Notes: generated by a model from the sequence alone, not told the origin. Positions 1 to 14,197 are shown, counted from the first letter of the stretch. The stretch: DNA of 64,000 bases from Salminus brasiliensis (GCF_030463535.1 NC_132880.1:42874842-42938841); one strand, 5' to 3'. Made by a program: numbers and translations.

Positions 1-360
1 TTGTATCTGTAGGTATCTTTTAACTTAATAAGGCTTTGGCTTTTTATCCTGCAGTCAATGGCTTTGCTTGGATGAATGCCATAGAGTGAATGCTGTCCAG
101 CAGTTCCATTAAGTAGATTTTTTTTCTTTTTATTTTATTTGGGAATGTGTGGTCCCTGTTCATTGCCAAAGTGTAATTCATCACAGTGCTGTTTATTACT
201 AGGCGAAGCACCCCACATTTAAGCCCTGGCAAAGTATAACTGACTGCATGAGACAGTGGCAACATGGAGAGATACTATAATACTCTTTCCTGCTTTTACT
301 TGCAAAATACATCTCAATAAAATATTATAATTCTGACCCTTTACTTTCTTTCCCTTTTAG

Positions 361-1361
361 CTCTTTATCACAGTGATGGACAAACTCAGGCTGGAGATTC
401 GAGCCATGGATGAGGTATTTACAGTTTGGCCGTTTGTTTATGCATTTATACATGTCAGATTATTCAACACAAGTTTAATTATTGCTGTGCATCGATTTCA
501 GATCCAGCCAGACCTTAGAGAGCTGATGGAGACCATGAACAGGATGAGCAACATGCCACCAGACTCCGAGGCCAAGGACAAAGTCAACCTCTGGTGAGGA
601 ATGATTATTATTTCTGCATTTTTTAAGCAGTTGATCTGGTTAGTTTTGGTTTCCTATTGCAGTTTAGCAAGTGCACTGAATAACTGAATGATGTCACATT
701 CTTAACTATGTGGGCTGCATCTTCTTATACTTGACATTGATTGGTTTGTAGAAGGGGCTTGCATCTGATGTCAGTTTATTGTCAATTTGGCGGGTTGTTC
801 CTTCTGGAAAAATGAATGAACAGATTTATTTGGTTCCACTATACTGGCATTACTACCACCAGCATAAACTTTAGTTCAGACCTTGACTCTAATCTCCATA
901 TGCTCCTGCATATGCTTTACGTTTTTTTTTTACAGATGACTTTTTCTGTAATAGGATTTCACGCTGCAAATGAAACATACCATAGTTCATTTGGTTTTGA
1001 ACCAATATCATCTCTTTATATCAGATCACATTTTGGTCCTTCGGTCTGGACTGTGGTCCAGGGCACCTTTTACACCTGCTATTTTGGTTCTGACCAAACG
1101 AGCTGTAACTTTACAGCTTTACTTAATACACATGTATGTTACAGCATATCTGTCTATCTAATTCCAGCCTAAAGAAATTGAGTTGAGACAAACCTTCTTT
1201 TCTTTACGCTTTTCATTCCTCTGGCTGTTCCCACCTCTAGGTTGACCACTCTGAGCAGCATGTCTGCCTCTGATGAGCTGGATGACTCTCAGGTTCGTCA
1301 GATGCTGTTTGACCTGGAGTCTGCCTACAACGCCTTCAATCGTTTTTTGCACTCCTCCTAA
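361..1361 (+). CDS. vps28: vps28, C-terminal exons (partial; 5' part lies outside the window)
   Basis: Three exons at 361-414, 502-593 and 1241-1361 encode the last 88 residues of VPS28. They join in phases 0 and 2 with AG/GT borders, and the stop codon is 1359-1361. The protein reads LFITVMDKLRLEIRAMDE, then IQPDLRELMETMNRM, and ends SAYNAFNRFLHSS, almost the same as vertebrate VPS28. VPS28 is a subunit of ESCRT-I, which sorts ubiquitinated membrane cargo into multivesicular endosomes and also acts in cytokinesis. The part seen here is mainly the C-terminal four-helix domain, which in the family recruits ESCRT-II (VPS36). The N-terminal ESCRT-I core-binding exons must lie upstream of base 1. 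The gene is followed on the same strand by mapk15, about 2.6 kb downstream. Identification is from remembered family sequence. Confidence 0.95.
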
Positions 1362-2835
1362 ACACTGCTACCATCAGAACTGTTCTTACTCCACTCTGCC
1401 CAGCTTTGACCCCCTGTCATCTTTTTCTGATCCCTTTGCCCTCAAGGAGAAGCCTCGTCTTCGATACAGAACTCTTATGTTTGGGAATCTGATGTAGAGA
1501 CTCTACGATTCAGCGGGGTTTTAGTGTGGAATATCTCTGTCTGTTGACATTGCTGTTGACCTCTAACTTTTGTCACATAGATAGTGTTAACTAACTATAA
1601 TTTCAGATTTTTTTAATATACTGTGACCCTGCTTAAATCTGGATGTATCTGCTAGAGATAGAAACCTGTGCATTGCTTGTTTAGGCCGTAGAAACAAAAC
1701 ACAGTGGATGGTTGTAATAATTACTAAAGAGATTCGCTTACATTTTTGGATTTGCAGCTATGGGATTTACTCTGATTTTCTTTGAACTAAATTTTAAGGA
1801 ACACATAAAAATTGGTATGTTATCAATCCTGGTTTTCCTTCCTGTTTTTATACCTTTTAAGTGGGTATTCAATAGATTGTGTATAATTAAATCATTAAGA
1901 ACATTGTAAACCAGGTGTGAAATTGCTGACTCAGATTTCTTTATAGTGGTGGTGAACAGAACCTGAGCTAAATCCTCTCGTTCCAAAGTTTTGCCTGCGG
2001 ACTGTTTTGCCTTAACACCCTACATGTACTGTAACAATGTATTTTAGGGCACAATCTTTCCATAAACCTTTTGTTAAACAGTGTCTTTGGCATCATTTAC
2101 ATTTAAATTGACATGTGTTTCAACAATACTCTTATTTCTTTATATTCATTATATTGAATCATGGTCACATTTGGGAGGAAGTAGTGTTAGGAGTCTTACC
2201 CTGGGGAAAAAAACACCGTTATTGGTGTAGTGTGGTGGCCTTGCCCGACCAGGGAATCAAACCTTTGGCTACCAGCGAGAGGCTAGTGTCATTACTCACT
2301 GCGCTATACCAACCTTTGCATCAGGCAACATATTTATAACCATGCAATAATTTTTGTTGACTTCAATTTTGCATCAAATCATTTAATCAGCCTGTTTACA
2401 TTGTTAATGGTTTAATTATACTGGAGTTCTTTAAAAGAAATCTGTGGAATTGCCCTTCTAAATGGCCTGCACTGGGACATGAGCTGCCCTTGGAACATTG
2501 AACACCAGGCACTCGCTTTGCAAACATTTTGGGAATGTTGCAAAAATGTTCTCAACACATTTACATAAAGCTGAGGTGGAAGGACTTTGTTCTTTTTAAG
2601 TATGTTAGGTGATTATCTTCTCTTAGTTATGAAAATCAGTTCACTAGCTAGGTTAAATGTGTAATTGATTACAGGGATCATTTACACTCATTTCTGTGCT
2701 CACTGTTCGGGGGAAATCGTTTCACTTTACTGTAGGAGAAGTCATATTTATTAAAGAACCACTGTTGAGAAAAGGGTTTTGAAGTAAAGCATGTAAATCT
2801 TTTTTAAATAATAAAAGTCAACAACAACAAAAATC
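1362..2835 (+). other. vps28 3' UTR and downstream flank
   Basis: Non-coding sequence after the vps28 stop. A canonical AATAAA at 2810-2815 is the first clear poly(A) signal downstream, with an ATTAAA-type hexamer near 2750. If 2810 is used, the 3' UTR is about 1.45 kb and contains a tRNA-like SINE (about 2170-2335). The exact cleavage site cannot be read from sequence alone. Confidence 0.5.
2170..2335 (-). mobile_element. tRNA-derived SINE
   Basis: On the minus strand this stretch carries a polymerase III box B (GGTTTGATTCCC, complement of about 2251-2262) and, 5' of it, a box A-like segment (complement of about 2292-2310). Spacing is as in a tRNA. The sequence around them is not a foldable intact tRNA gene, so a SINE head is the better call. 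It lies in the probable vps28 3' UTR. Confidence 0.55.
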
Positions 2836-2839
2836 TCAA

Positions 2840-3490
2840 AAAGTTGTGTTTCTTTTAACCCTTTAATGTAAAAAGTATATTTGGCATGAGTTCTTGAGAC
2901 TTCTGCAAGAACGGTATATCCAGTAACAGCTGGATAATTTAATAATTATTAGGTAATATGCAATAAATTAAATAAATGATAATTAATTACATAAGAAAAT
3001 AAAATCTAATACATGTTTTCTGCTGGTTTGGTGGACTAACAATGCACTGCATGTATCCGAAAAATGCATTCAGATGTTTCAGTATAAAATTACTTATAAA
3101 AGTAAAATCTTAAAGGCAGCAGTTTTGTGTTGTGTATGTTTTAATTTGGATTAAGCAGGAAATCCCGGATGTAGTAAATATGATGCAAAATAAAAGTCAT
3201 GTGGAAAATATTGTTTATTTTTTTAATAATTGGTCAGAAGGTCATATTAACACTCCAGTTTAAAAGAATTAAGATTTCTTGATTTTTTAACTGTTTTTTT
3301 CTTCGTTTTGGGAATCTTAAATTAGGTACGTTAGCTACATTTATTTTATTTTATTTATTACGGGGTAATTCACAATTTAATTTGATTTCGCTCCTTATTC
3401 AGGGGAAATAGGGATACTTGAAAAAACATAAAAAAACATATAAATTGTTAATATAAATATATAAATATATATTTTTAAGTAATAAAAATA
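2840..3490. other. AT-rich intergenic DNA, no gene seen
   Basis: AT-rich sequence between vps28 and the mapk15 promoter, with scattered AATAAA hexamers and short T- or A-runs. I find no coding exon, RNA gene or clear repeat family here. Confidence 0.5.
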
Positions 3491-3975
3491 AACTAACCCG
3501 TCTCGAAGTTGCGGCTCCTTTAAGCAGCGCGTGCTGGCTGGGTCTCCATGGCAACAGTTACAAAACGAAGCGATGCTCGACTTTGCACCGTGCTGCCATT
3601 AGCGGAGAGACCGAGGAGCGGGTCGATTCACTGTGGATAACACTGTGAACCAGCAGCTGAATGCCGGTATGAAGCCTGAAGTAATCGTCCAGACGGTCAG
3701 CTAATAGCGGAGAGCAGTACTGGCTGACTAATAACTGAATATTAGCAGAGACCGGTTGTAAACGCGGTAGCTAGCTAGCTAACTAGCTAACGGCTACAAG
3801 CGTTAGCCAGCTCGTGGAGCCATAACAGGCTTAGGCTGCGTTCACTGCACCCTGCCCTCCTCCTGTCTCTGACTGTTTACGACCACAGGACGCTGTAGCT
3901 GATGTTACTGGGGCTCTCTGCCTTACATGTTTAAAACACGGACCATTTCCACAGCTTAAACAGTAGAGGGGAAAG
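3490..3975 (+). promoter_or_regulatory. mapk15 promoter and 5' UTR with RFX X-box
   Basis: The base composition changes abruptly from AT-rich to GC-rich with CpGs near 3500, consistent with a CpG-type promoter. A perfect palindromic X-box, GTCTCCATGGCAAC, lies at 3542-3555. It fits the RFX consensus GTNNCCATNGNAAC. RFX factors drive ciliary genes, and mapk15/ERK7 is a cilium-associated kinase. The 5' UTR probably starts downstream of the X-box and runs to the ATG at 3976. A TAGCTAGCTAGC cluster lies at about 3767-3790. The TSS is inferred. Confidence 0.6.
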
Positions 3976-6900
3976 ATGAACCTGACGGAGGTGGAAGAGC
4001 ACATCACCCTAAAGTATGAAATCAAGAGGAGGCTTGGGAAAGGGGTGAGTTCACACCTCGCAGTTGTCTCTCCACAGTGCCCCTCATTTACTCCTCTATT
4101 AGGAACAGACAGGGCAATGAGAGTAGTTTGCTCAAAAGTAGTGCTGGCTTTGTTTAGCTGGATTTTATTAAATATTATAACCTTTAAACAAACAATACGT
4201 TGTTTTTAAATTATAAACAATATTTATTTTTGCATTTAGGTTACAAATATTGTTTTTATTACATTAATTTACTCAAAGTTCTTATAAACAGAAATGCCAG
4301 GCATGCAGTTTGGTCAGAAGTACATAACTCTGCTTAGTCTAACATTAAAATCACGTAACAGATGATTAAATGATAAATGACACCATAAATGACAACAAGA
4401 GGTAGTTTATGTTATTAAAGAATTGTTTATTATTGTTATTTATTTATTCACAGTAATTGTTCTGTTGTTACATTAATTTACTCCTTTATTGTAAACCCAA
4501 AACCAGGGACACACACACACACATATATATACGTATATATTTACATATATATATGTAAAGGGCTGGGCAAAAAAATACTGTATCATGATATTTAAAGACA
4601 TTCTTTCAGATACACAATATTTGTCACAAAATATGTAATCACTGACTAAATATAAGAAACAGATTCTTAAAAACTACTATTTAGATACACTCTCATACTG
4701 AATACAGTGATTTTAATTTAACATCTGCTGCTCTTCATCTAATTAAACCAGTCTAATTACTCTGTTCGTAATAAAACCTGCAGCTGATCAGTGTTTATTA
4801 AGCACTAACAGTCTCCTCCATATGCTTAGAAAAGCATATTGTCTATCACAGTGACAACATTTATCACAGTACAATAAAATATACCTGTTAAATGAAAACC
4901 AATATTTATTGTTGATACTTATTTCCTTCTTTATTTAACTGTTGAAGTGTTTTTTGCAGTCAGAAGGTTTACACAGCTCTGATTAGATCTAGTTTTCTCA
5001 TTAGTTCATAAATACTTGCATAAAATGTTTTAATGAATAGATTAAAAAGCATATTTGTATACTTATATATACTTTATAAGACTTACACTTAGTTATTTAA
5101 GGATAAACAATATTTATTATTGCTTTTTATTATTTAAATTAGTATTTATAATAACAATTACTGTTCTATTGCCAGATAATGATTTATGCACCTCTAAATA
5201 GATATAATTTTGTCTTTATATCATAAATACTTCCATGAAATTATTTTCCTTTATTAATTTCATACATTAAAAGGCATGTATTTTAAGACCTACAGTATGT
5301 TTTTGAAGGATACACAATATTTATTCTTGCTCTTCATTTACAACAAATGCTTACACCTTTTTTAATAAATGCAGGTTTTACAAAACTGTAGTTATAACAT
5401 TATTTCTAAAAGTTTCATATGTTTGTAATGTTTTAGATTCACCAGATAACATGATCAAAATGACCCATGGGTTTTCATATTACTAGCAGGACTGTTTGAA
5501 CTAGCTTTAACATGCCAGGTGGCAACCCTGTTGACTACTGTACACATTGATTAGCTTGTGACTGTACCTTGGGGACCAGGAGGGGCCAGAGCTCCTGTTT
5601 CATATGGTCCCAGTGCCAAGGATGGAAAGGAGGTGGCGGAAACACTCACTGGCCTAAATACTGTAATTAAATATTAAGCAATTATCAGAAGAATTCATAT
5701 CCAGCGTTGTAACCGACCCATCTTTGGATCTTTGCCGTTCTGTGAGTTGTCATGTGATTAGGACAGTGTGTTGTGAATATAAACACAGATTTTAAAATGA
5801 ACACTAACCTGCTGTTGTTCTAAACACAGTTGCCCAGTTGAATAGTAAGAAGAGTTCGTTTCATGGAAGTGACATACAGTGAACCTCAAACACTGTAAAA
5901 GCACGGAAAAGAAAATCCAGCAGAACCAAAACAGAGCTGTACAATGAGCTCCCCCAAACGGTTTCAGAACAGAACGTTATATTTACACCACCAAAATATG
6001 AGCCCACAACACAACCATATTCACCATTAGTGTTCGGACACAGATGGAAATTGGCCTCCGTCTTTAACCAGTCCGTGCAGTGAACACACACACTAGTGAT
6101 CAAACACACACACTGACAGTAAGCACACATGTCTGGAGCGGTGGGAAGCCATCGCAGTGGAAAAGAGGGTGAAGGGCCTTGTTCAAGGGCCCAACAGTGG
6201 CGGCTTGCCGGGTAGTATATGTCAACAACCCTGTCATCAATAGCCTGGTGTTCTAACTGCTGAGCCACCACCCAGCCAACTAGTGAAACCCTTTGACACC
6301 TAAAGCTGCAGTGTGGTAAAACACAGCGCCCACCTCAGTTTTGGGACTTTGGGTCTTTGCCAGGATTGTGAATCAGTAACACTGGAGGGCAGCTCATCAC
6401 TAACAGACTCTGCTACTTAAAAAAAACAAGTTTCTTCACAAACCAGGCCTTGCTTGTACCAGGGTTCACAGAAGGGAAGCTCAAAAGTGATGTGCGACAA
6501 AGCAGAAGCCGGGGAAGCAAGCAGGATTCCGTGCTAGACTAAAAGCTAACCAGCTTTATCAGGATTTCAGCATTATCAGCACCATAACGGCTTAAAAAAT
6601 AGAGTGTTTTTAAATCAGTGCTGAAAACAAAGTGCCGTAAACCAGCCAATCAGAGCAGAGCTCAGCAGAGTTCACCATAACAGGAAAATCTGTGTTTTAT
6701 TCTTAAGGCAAAATAACAGGGTTGTAAATAGGCTTGTTAAACAGCATCTAAGTATTTTTTGTTTCTGGTCCGAACCAAAGTCACACATTTAATATTTATA
6801 CATCAAATTACAACTTAAAATACTTAATAAATGCATTTTGCGGCATCTTTAAAGAAAAATCTATATAGTACTGGAATCCTTTTTCATGCTACAGACATAA

Positions 6901-9900
6901 TTAAGTACTAATAATAAATAAGTACTAATTTTAAAGTTTTTTAAGGAACCATGGATGACAGATTTTCCATCAGAGGAAAAAACACTTTAACCAGGCAAGC
7001 ATTTAAACACTTACTGGGTTCTTTGAGGTGTCGTGGCTCTATAAAGAATTCTTGCTTTTACTAAAGCACCCTTGAAGAACCTCCTTTTTTAAAAGGTGAA
7101 GAATGAGGATCTGAATGGTCTTAAATCTCTGCAAGATATGAAATAGAGAAAAGGGATGATTTCATGTTCTAGTGATTTAAGTATTTGCTCATGAGTTTGA
7201 GCTGCTGCTCCTGTAGTAATGAATAAAGGCAGATATCCTGTAGGTAATTGTTTAAACCTAATCGTTTCTGTATCCATGTCTCTTACATGACAGGCGTATG
7301 GAATTGTGTGGAAGGCAGTGGACAGAAAGACTGGAGAGACGGTGGCTGTGAAAAAAATATTTGATGCTTTCAGGAATCGGACAGATGCCCAAGTGAGAGA
7401 AAGCGACAGTTTACAGTAATTCTGACGTTTCTGTATTTGTATGTGTCCATCATTGACTGTTCATTTTGCTTTGTCTTTACTTAGAGAACGTTCAGAGAAA
7501 TCATGTTTCTTCAGGTAAGTCTCTAAACACAGCCAGGCTGTAAAACTCAGCACACACACACTGTTTCTGCGTCTGTAGTAGCACTAATAGTTACTTGATA
7601 TTCTCAGTGTGCCTGCGATATAAATTACAAGCACCAGATGGTTCTCCTTCTCCTGGAAACATTATGGATGCATCCATTTGGTCTCAGCAGGCTTTTATCT
7701 TGGGTTTGGTTCATTTGTGAAACTGCACTCTTCACAGTACTCAGTGTATTTATAGTGTGCTTCGCCTCTGTGGTGTTTTTTTACAAATACAACTAACGTG
7801 ATTCTCCTACAAATATAACACTTCACACTGTCTTGTATAGAATATTAGAAATGCAGTGAAATACCTCACGTTCACGTGTCTTTTCCGTTGAATGTATGAG
7901 TCTAATCATGGCTTACTTTGATTCTTTGCTTCAGGAATTCGGAGATCATGCAAATATCATCAAACTGCTGAACGTCATCCGCGCCCAGAACGACAAAGAT
8001 ATTTACTTGGTCTTTGAGTACATGGGTGAGGCTTTATTAGTGTACAGTCTATTAAAAAGATTCTAGTGTCCTCATGTATTGGCTTATTTTTAATCAGCAC
8101 CTGCTTGTATCTTTCCTTTATAACATGAACGCTATTAGACTTCTCTAAGCTGATGTGAGAGGTACATTTAGATGAACTAGATAAACTGGTAGAACAGGGG
8201 TGTCCAATCTTATTCGGCTGCAGGTTTTCTTTCCAGGCAAGCAGAAGCACATGCGATCAGTTGTTTGAGGACTGGCCCTGTGCGGATAGGATTGGACACC
8301 CTTGATCTAGAAAATAAGAAAACAGAAAGTCTTAGGAGTTAGTAGCCAGCAGTACATACTGATAAAGCAACTCTGGGATGCTAGTTATGACTATTAATTA
8401 TGTAATTGTATACTATAATAAATATCAGTGCTTAATTTATTTATAATTTATGTGAAAACAGTTAATGCATACAACATAAAAGCAATTCATAACAGACATT
8501 ATCAAACTTAATATTTAAAGATAATAAACAAAGCCATAATATGGATGCAGATGGGGTCAGGAAGGGCAGATTGTTGGGAGTTATAGGCTACCTGGTGTTG
8601 TCGTGTGCTGTTGGTATAGTGGTATTGAGGTAGTGAGTAAAGTCCTGTGAAATCCCATGATGTGAGCTTGGAGGGGAGTGGGTCTGGGATGCCAGGCTTC
8701 ACTGTTCTGAGTGTTCTGGAGGTGTGGTGAACTTAATTCATCAAAACACTGATGAAGGGAGGCATACCTGATGACACCTGCGCAGAGCTTGTCATATAGT
8801 GGGTGATTAGTGTCTGGGTGAAGGAAAGGTTATGTGTAATCTTAACTGGTAGGTGTAGGATCTTGTGATCTTTTTTATCCTAATGGATGTGTTCCTGATC
8901 GACTCTTAAACGGCCTTTTTGTATTATGTTACTTAATAAAGATATAAATATTATAAACTTTTATCAGTAATAAATAATAAACAGATATTACTCACATTAC
9001 CCACGTCAAGATTTAGTCTCTAATCTTTGGATATAGGACATTTAGGATGTTTTTATAATGTTTTTTTGAACTTTTTAAACTTAATATTTGATTATATACA
9101 GCTTTCCATCTAGGCACATTTAAATTGTCTCCATAATTATAAAGATTGTTAGCTCAGTTGAAAGTCTTTGAGAACAACTGAATCAGCTTGATTTTGTTTA
9201 TTTATTTTGGTTTATTGATTGTTTGTGTCTCCAGATACTGACCTGCATGCAGTAATAAAGAAAGGCAATCTTTTGAAGGACATTCATAAGCGCTATATCA
9301 TGTACCAGCTTCTTAAAGCCACCAAATACTTACACTCAGGAAATGTTATCCACAGAGACCAGAAGGTATGTCCTTATGCAGCATTTTTTAGTCTCATGCC
9401 TCACAAAACAGTCACAAACAGTTGATAAAAGCCTTTCTATGTTTCCTCATCTCTCTCCCACAGCCGTCCAACATACTGCTAGATTCAGACTGCTTTATCA
9501 AACTGTGTGACTTCGGCTTGGCACGCTCCCTCTACCAGATGCAAGAAGATGCAGCGAACCCTGCCCTGACGGAATATGTGGCAACGCGGTGGTACCGTGC
9601 TCCAGAAATTCTTCTTGGCTCCACAAGGTACCTTTCCATCATTCTGATACTCCTATACAACAATCAGATTTCCATAGTGTTCCCCTTTTTATCACAGTAC
9701 AAATGACATTGTTGTGCTCTGCGTTGTACAGGTATACAAAAGGGGTGGACATGTGGAGCATTGGCTGCATTCTGGGTGAAATGTTACTTGGCAAACCACT
9801 CTTTCCTGGAACCTCTACCATCAACCAAATAGAGAAAATCATGAGTGCCATACCTCACCCAACTTCAGAGGGTGAGCATACAGCTCATTCTCAGGAATGA

Positions 9901-10486
9901 CCCCATTTCCTTACATAATAAATTACACTAAAGGCATGTTCCTCTATTATGTAAAGTGAGTCAGTTACATTTTAGTGATTTTCTTAACTGATGATATTAA
10001 GGGGCCAGATTCTGACAGTTGCTTTTATACCGTATCTCAGATATTCTTTTATTAAGTATGTAAAGGGGCTGCTAAAATTCTCCAAACTTTGGATGTAGTT
10101 TCTCTCCTAATGGATATTTGCAGATGAATACTGTGTTTGGTAAAGGATATAAGGATGGTCTGATCTCTCTTATTTATATATCCCCCTTTTTTATTTTCAG
10201 ATGTATTTGCTATCAGGTCAGAGTATGGAGCATCTGTTATCCAGAGAATGCTGCTGAGGTATCTCTTCAACATTAACAATGTATTTTTTGGGGTATTAGC
10301 CATTTAAGAACCAGATATGTGTATTACCAAATGCATTTGTATTGCAGTATTACATACTGAATTCTGCATGTCCTTAGGTTCCTTCACTAAGGTTCCTCCT
10401 TTTCTAATCTCAGTCGTCATGACTCGACTTCAGCACATGTCTTTGTCGGTTCAGATAACATGAGCATTGTTAAAGTTATTTTGCAA

Positions 10487-10541
<55 letters not shown>

Positions 10542-13500
10542 TAGGCCACAGGTTCCGTTAGGTGACTTACTCCAGCCATCAGTGCCACCTGATGCTCTTG
10601 ATCTGCTACAGCGTCTGCTGGTCTTCAACCCGTATAAAAGGCTGACAGCAGAGCAGGCCCTCCAGCACCCTTATGTGGCCAAGTAAATGGAATCAGTTCA
10701 GTTATACACAGTTTCCACAGTGCTTAAAAGCTTGTGGATTTGGCTTAAAGGCACTAAGACGTGTCATTTTGTATCATGGAGATTCTAAAGGTCCATGATT
10801 TCATGGTCCAGGAGTCCATGATTTATTCATTTATAAATGTAGTAAAACATGTTCTCTTATTAGATGATAATGAATCTAATGACTTTCCCTGCTTTTCCAT
10901 TTCAGGTTTCACAACCCAGCCAGAGAACCCAGTCTGGACTATGATGTTATTCTTCCAGTGGATGATGATGTCCAGCTTTCTGTTGCTCAGTACAGAAACA
11001 AACTCTATGAGGTGAAGTGGTGAAGTGACCACACAAGCCGAGTGTTTTTATAATCTTCCACAGTCATGTGATATGTGTGCTGTGACAACAAAATGACTGT
11101 AGGAGTAGACTTGTGATTTTCTCCCACAATAGGCAACACTTTCTTGGGCCATACCTAGAGAATACAGCAATAACTCTTTGCTTTAATCGTCTTGTGAACA
11201 GATGATTCTGGAGAAGAGGGCCACCCACAAAATGGAAAGAAGAGTCCATCTGAAGAAGCAAGCTGAGGAGAAGACTGGGGGAGATAGCGGGGACAACAAA
11301 CTAGATACAGTCAACGGAAAAGACAAAGAGTGTAGAGATGAAGAAAGAGAAGAGGGGGAAGGGGATGGTGAAAAGAAATCATTCCACACCAAGACAGACC
11401 ATCCTGGAACTCGACCAGTCGCTGCCAAGTCTGTCCCCACACAAGAGCAATCTCAACCAGCTATTGTGAGAAGCAGCCCAGCTACCAGCCCCAGAATGAC
11501 CAAGACATCATACAACCCTATTACACATGTGTCCAGTGAGTGGTACTCCTTATCGAAAACAAATACCCACACAAATACTCTTTATAGCGTTTTGTTAAAA
11601 AAAAAAAAAAGTCCAACAAAAGCCATTATATACTGAAAAACACTTCAAACCTGGCTTGTGCGCCCCCTAGTGGTTGACAATTCAGTTCTCCACCTATGTT
11701 GGTGATGAAATAGAGAGGATCTTTCCTACTATTATGTAGCAGTAGGTCCCTCTGGTTGCCATGGTGCCATTATGAAGCAAATACATTATTAATTGGCTGA
11801 TTTCTAACGTGCATGATCCCCCACCTATGCTATGTTATCGACCCCCTAACATGAATTTTTCAAATGTGGAGGGTTACTGTATAAAGTAGGTCATTTCTGT
11901 AGTAAACAATTTTCACTTATTACACACATTCATACACACACCTTCACTCACAAACACAGTTTTTCAGTTTTAGAATTGGTGTCTCAGTAGCCTCTTAGTA
12001 TACCTCAATTGCTGCTTTGATGCAGTGCACAGATACTTATCTTCTACAATATCTCTTATTTTTTAGGTGATGTGGGCAAGCCGTCCAGTAATCCCTCAAC
12101 ATCCCCTCAACATCCACCTCACCGATTTGGCAGAAAGATGGTGCAGCCACCTCTGAACCATGAGGGCAGTAGCGTCTTTCCTGTAGAGAGCTCAAACAAG
12201 GTGAGACCTGAGGTCACTCTACTTTATTTTTTTCTGACCATTATTATTTCTAATAATTAATAATTATAAACTATAATATCTATATATGTGTACTTGCAGT
12301 TGATTAATTGGGTGCTATGATATGATAATCAATGCATTACAAACACTTCCAGTGAGCATTCAGGGTGGTAAAAAGGCATTGTTGCATTGTTATGAATTAT
12401 CCTGAAGATGGTGATTCAAAAGCATTGATTTTGTTGTGTTAGGATAAATTATAATAACTTACACTAAAGTATGTTTTCATTTTTGGTCAAAATAAGATTT
12501 TGAAACAAACATCATTGGTCTTGAATAATCAATACGTAAAATTATTTTGATTAAGTTTAAATGAAATTTTATTTGTTTCTAACAGAAACTAAATTGTTGT
12601 GAGTTCAGAGATTTACACACTGATTTGGCACATATTGCTGAGCTAGGCCTTGGTGTATCTGATTAGCCTGTGCTCTGTTTGTTCCCTGTTCGTTTATTAG
12701 GGTGTAGAGCAGAGTCAGCAGCGTGGTCACTCCGCCCCTGTGGCACGCACCCGCTCACTCTCCCTCACCCTCACACAGCCCCAGAATAACCCTCTGGTTC
12801 GGAAGGAGGAGCCCATCTTGTCTCCTGGTCTGTGTGTCACCTCTGCTCGCCTGGTGAGTGGGCCACCTGTGCTGTCTGTATACAAATCTGTGTCTTAATG
12901 ATCATTGATTAACCAATACACATTATGATTACTAATACAGATAAAATACATGGTTGTAAAATGAATGCATGTCATACTGCACTGTATGTACATGTAATCA
13001 GCCATAACATTAGTACTATTTTATTTTATTTAGTATTAGTGAACAGTCAGTTCTTGAAGTTAATGTTGTGGAAGCAGGAAAATGAGCAAGCATATTATTA
13101 TTTATTTTTTTACCGTTACAAGACATAATTTAATAAATATAGTTATATTGCTTATTGCTTAAAATTTAAAAATTGCACATTTTTAAAACCTCACAATACC
13201 CATAATTAGATTTCCTCACATCCTTATAGAGTGTTGTCATGTCACTTGTAGTACGCATCCCAATTCCACCTGCCTAGAGCTGCAATAAATGCTTATTTCT
13301 AGAAAACCGCAACAACTGATAAGACAAAAGGGGACTGACATATTGAGACACCGTAACAGCTTGTGTCACATATCAGAAGGAGGTCTTGTTGCCACCTGTT
13401 ACTAGTGCATATACCCTGGCTTACTGCTTCCCGGTTTGAGTGCATTGTGAGTGTGCATGTGATATATGTATTGGATTAGATGTGAAAACACTGAATCAAT

Positions 13501-14012
13501 TAGACATTGATGGTACACACTCCCAGCTTCAGGAGCCCACTGAAAGTGTACTGCTCTGCTTTTGCATCTGGTATTAATCTCAATAGATTCAAATCTTCGT
13601 CTTCACATTTACCCCAGCTAGCCTGTGTGTCTGTAAATATGCACAGGTACTAAAAAAGGTATTGCTTAAATGTTGCTTTTGTAAAAATAACACACACACA
13701 CACACACACAGTACAGTGCTACCTTACCATGTGTTGCTAATTCTGCTATAAAACTGCTATAAATTTGACAATGATGGAAGTCACGATGACATAAGTAAAG
13801 GTGTTACTGTATTTTGTAGGCCCTAATTTGATGGTTTTCTTAAAATGATCAAAACGTTTCCCCTTTCTAAGAAAGAGTGTCTAAATTAAAATAATGGCAG
13901 CAGTAAAATGTGTGTTTTTACCACTAATACAAGAATGGTAACTGTAGAAACTGTAGAAACTAGCTTTGAAAATGGTTGGACACACACACACGCACACACA
14001 CACACACACACA

Positions 14013-14053
<41 letters not shown>

Positions 14054-14130
14054 GTGAACTCAAGTATTGTTTATTTGCAAGGAACATCATTGATATAAAT
14101 ATGTGTATGTGATTTGATGTGTGTGTGTTT

Positions 14131-14197
<67 letters not shown>

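Noticed and set aside
816-1172. A 118-codon frame in the vps28 intron
   Set aside because: It lies between two confirmed vps28 exons and its sequence (GGTCCTTCGGTCTGGACTG-like) resembles a common fish repeat. No splice partner.
2170-2335. A true tRNA gene
   Set aside because: Only box A and box B similarity is present. The arms do not pair into a cloverleaf, and the flanks fit a SINE.
5861-6271. A 136-codon minus-strand frame
   Set aside because: Most of it overlaps a degenerate tRNA-derived SINE, and the codons track SINE sequence rather than a protein family.
9639-9851. Minus-strand frame over mapk15 exon 7
   Set aside because: Antisense shadow of the kinase-domain exon.
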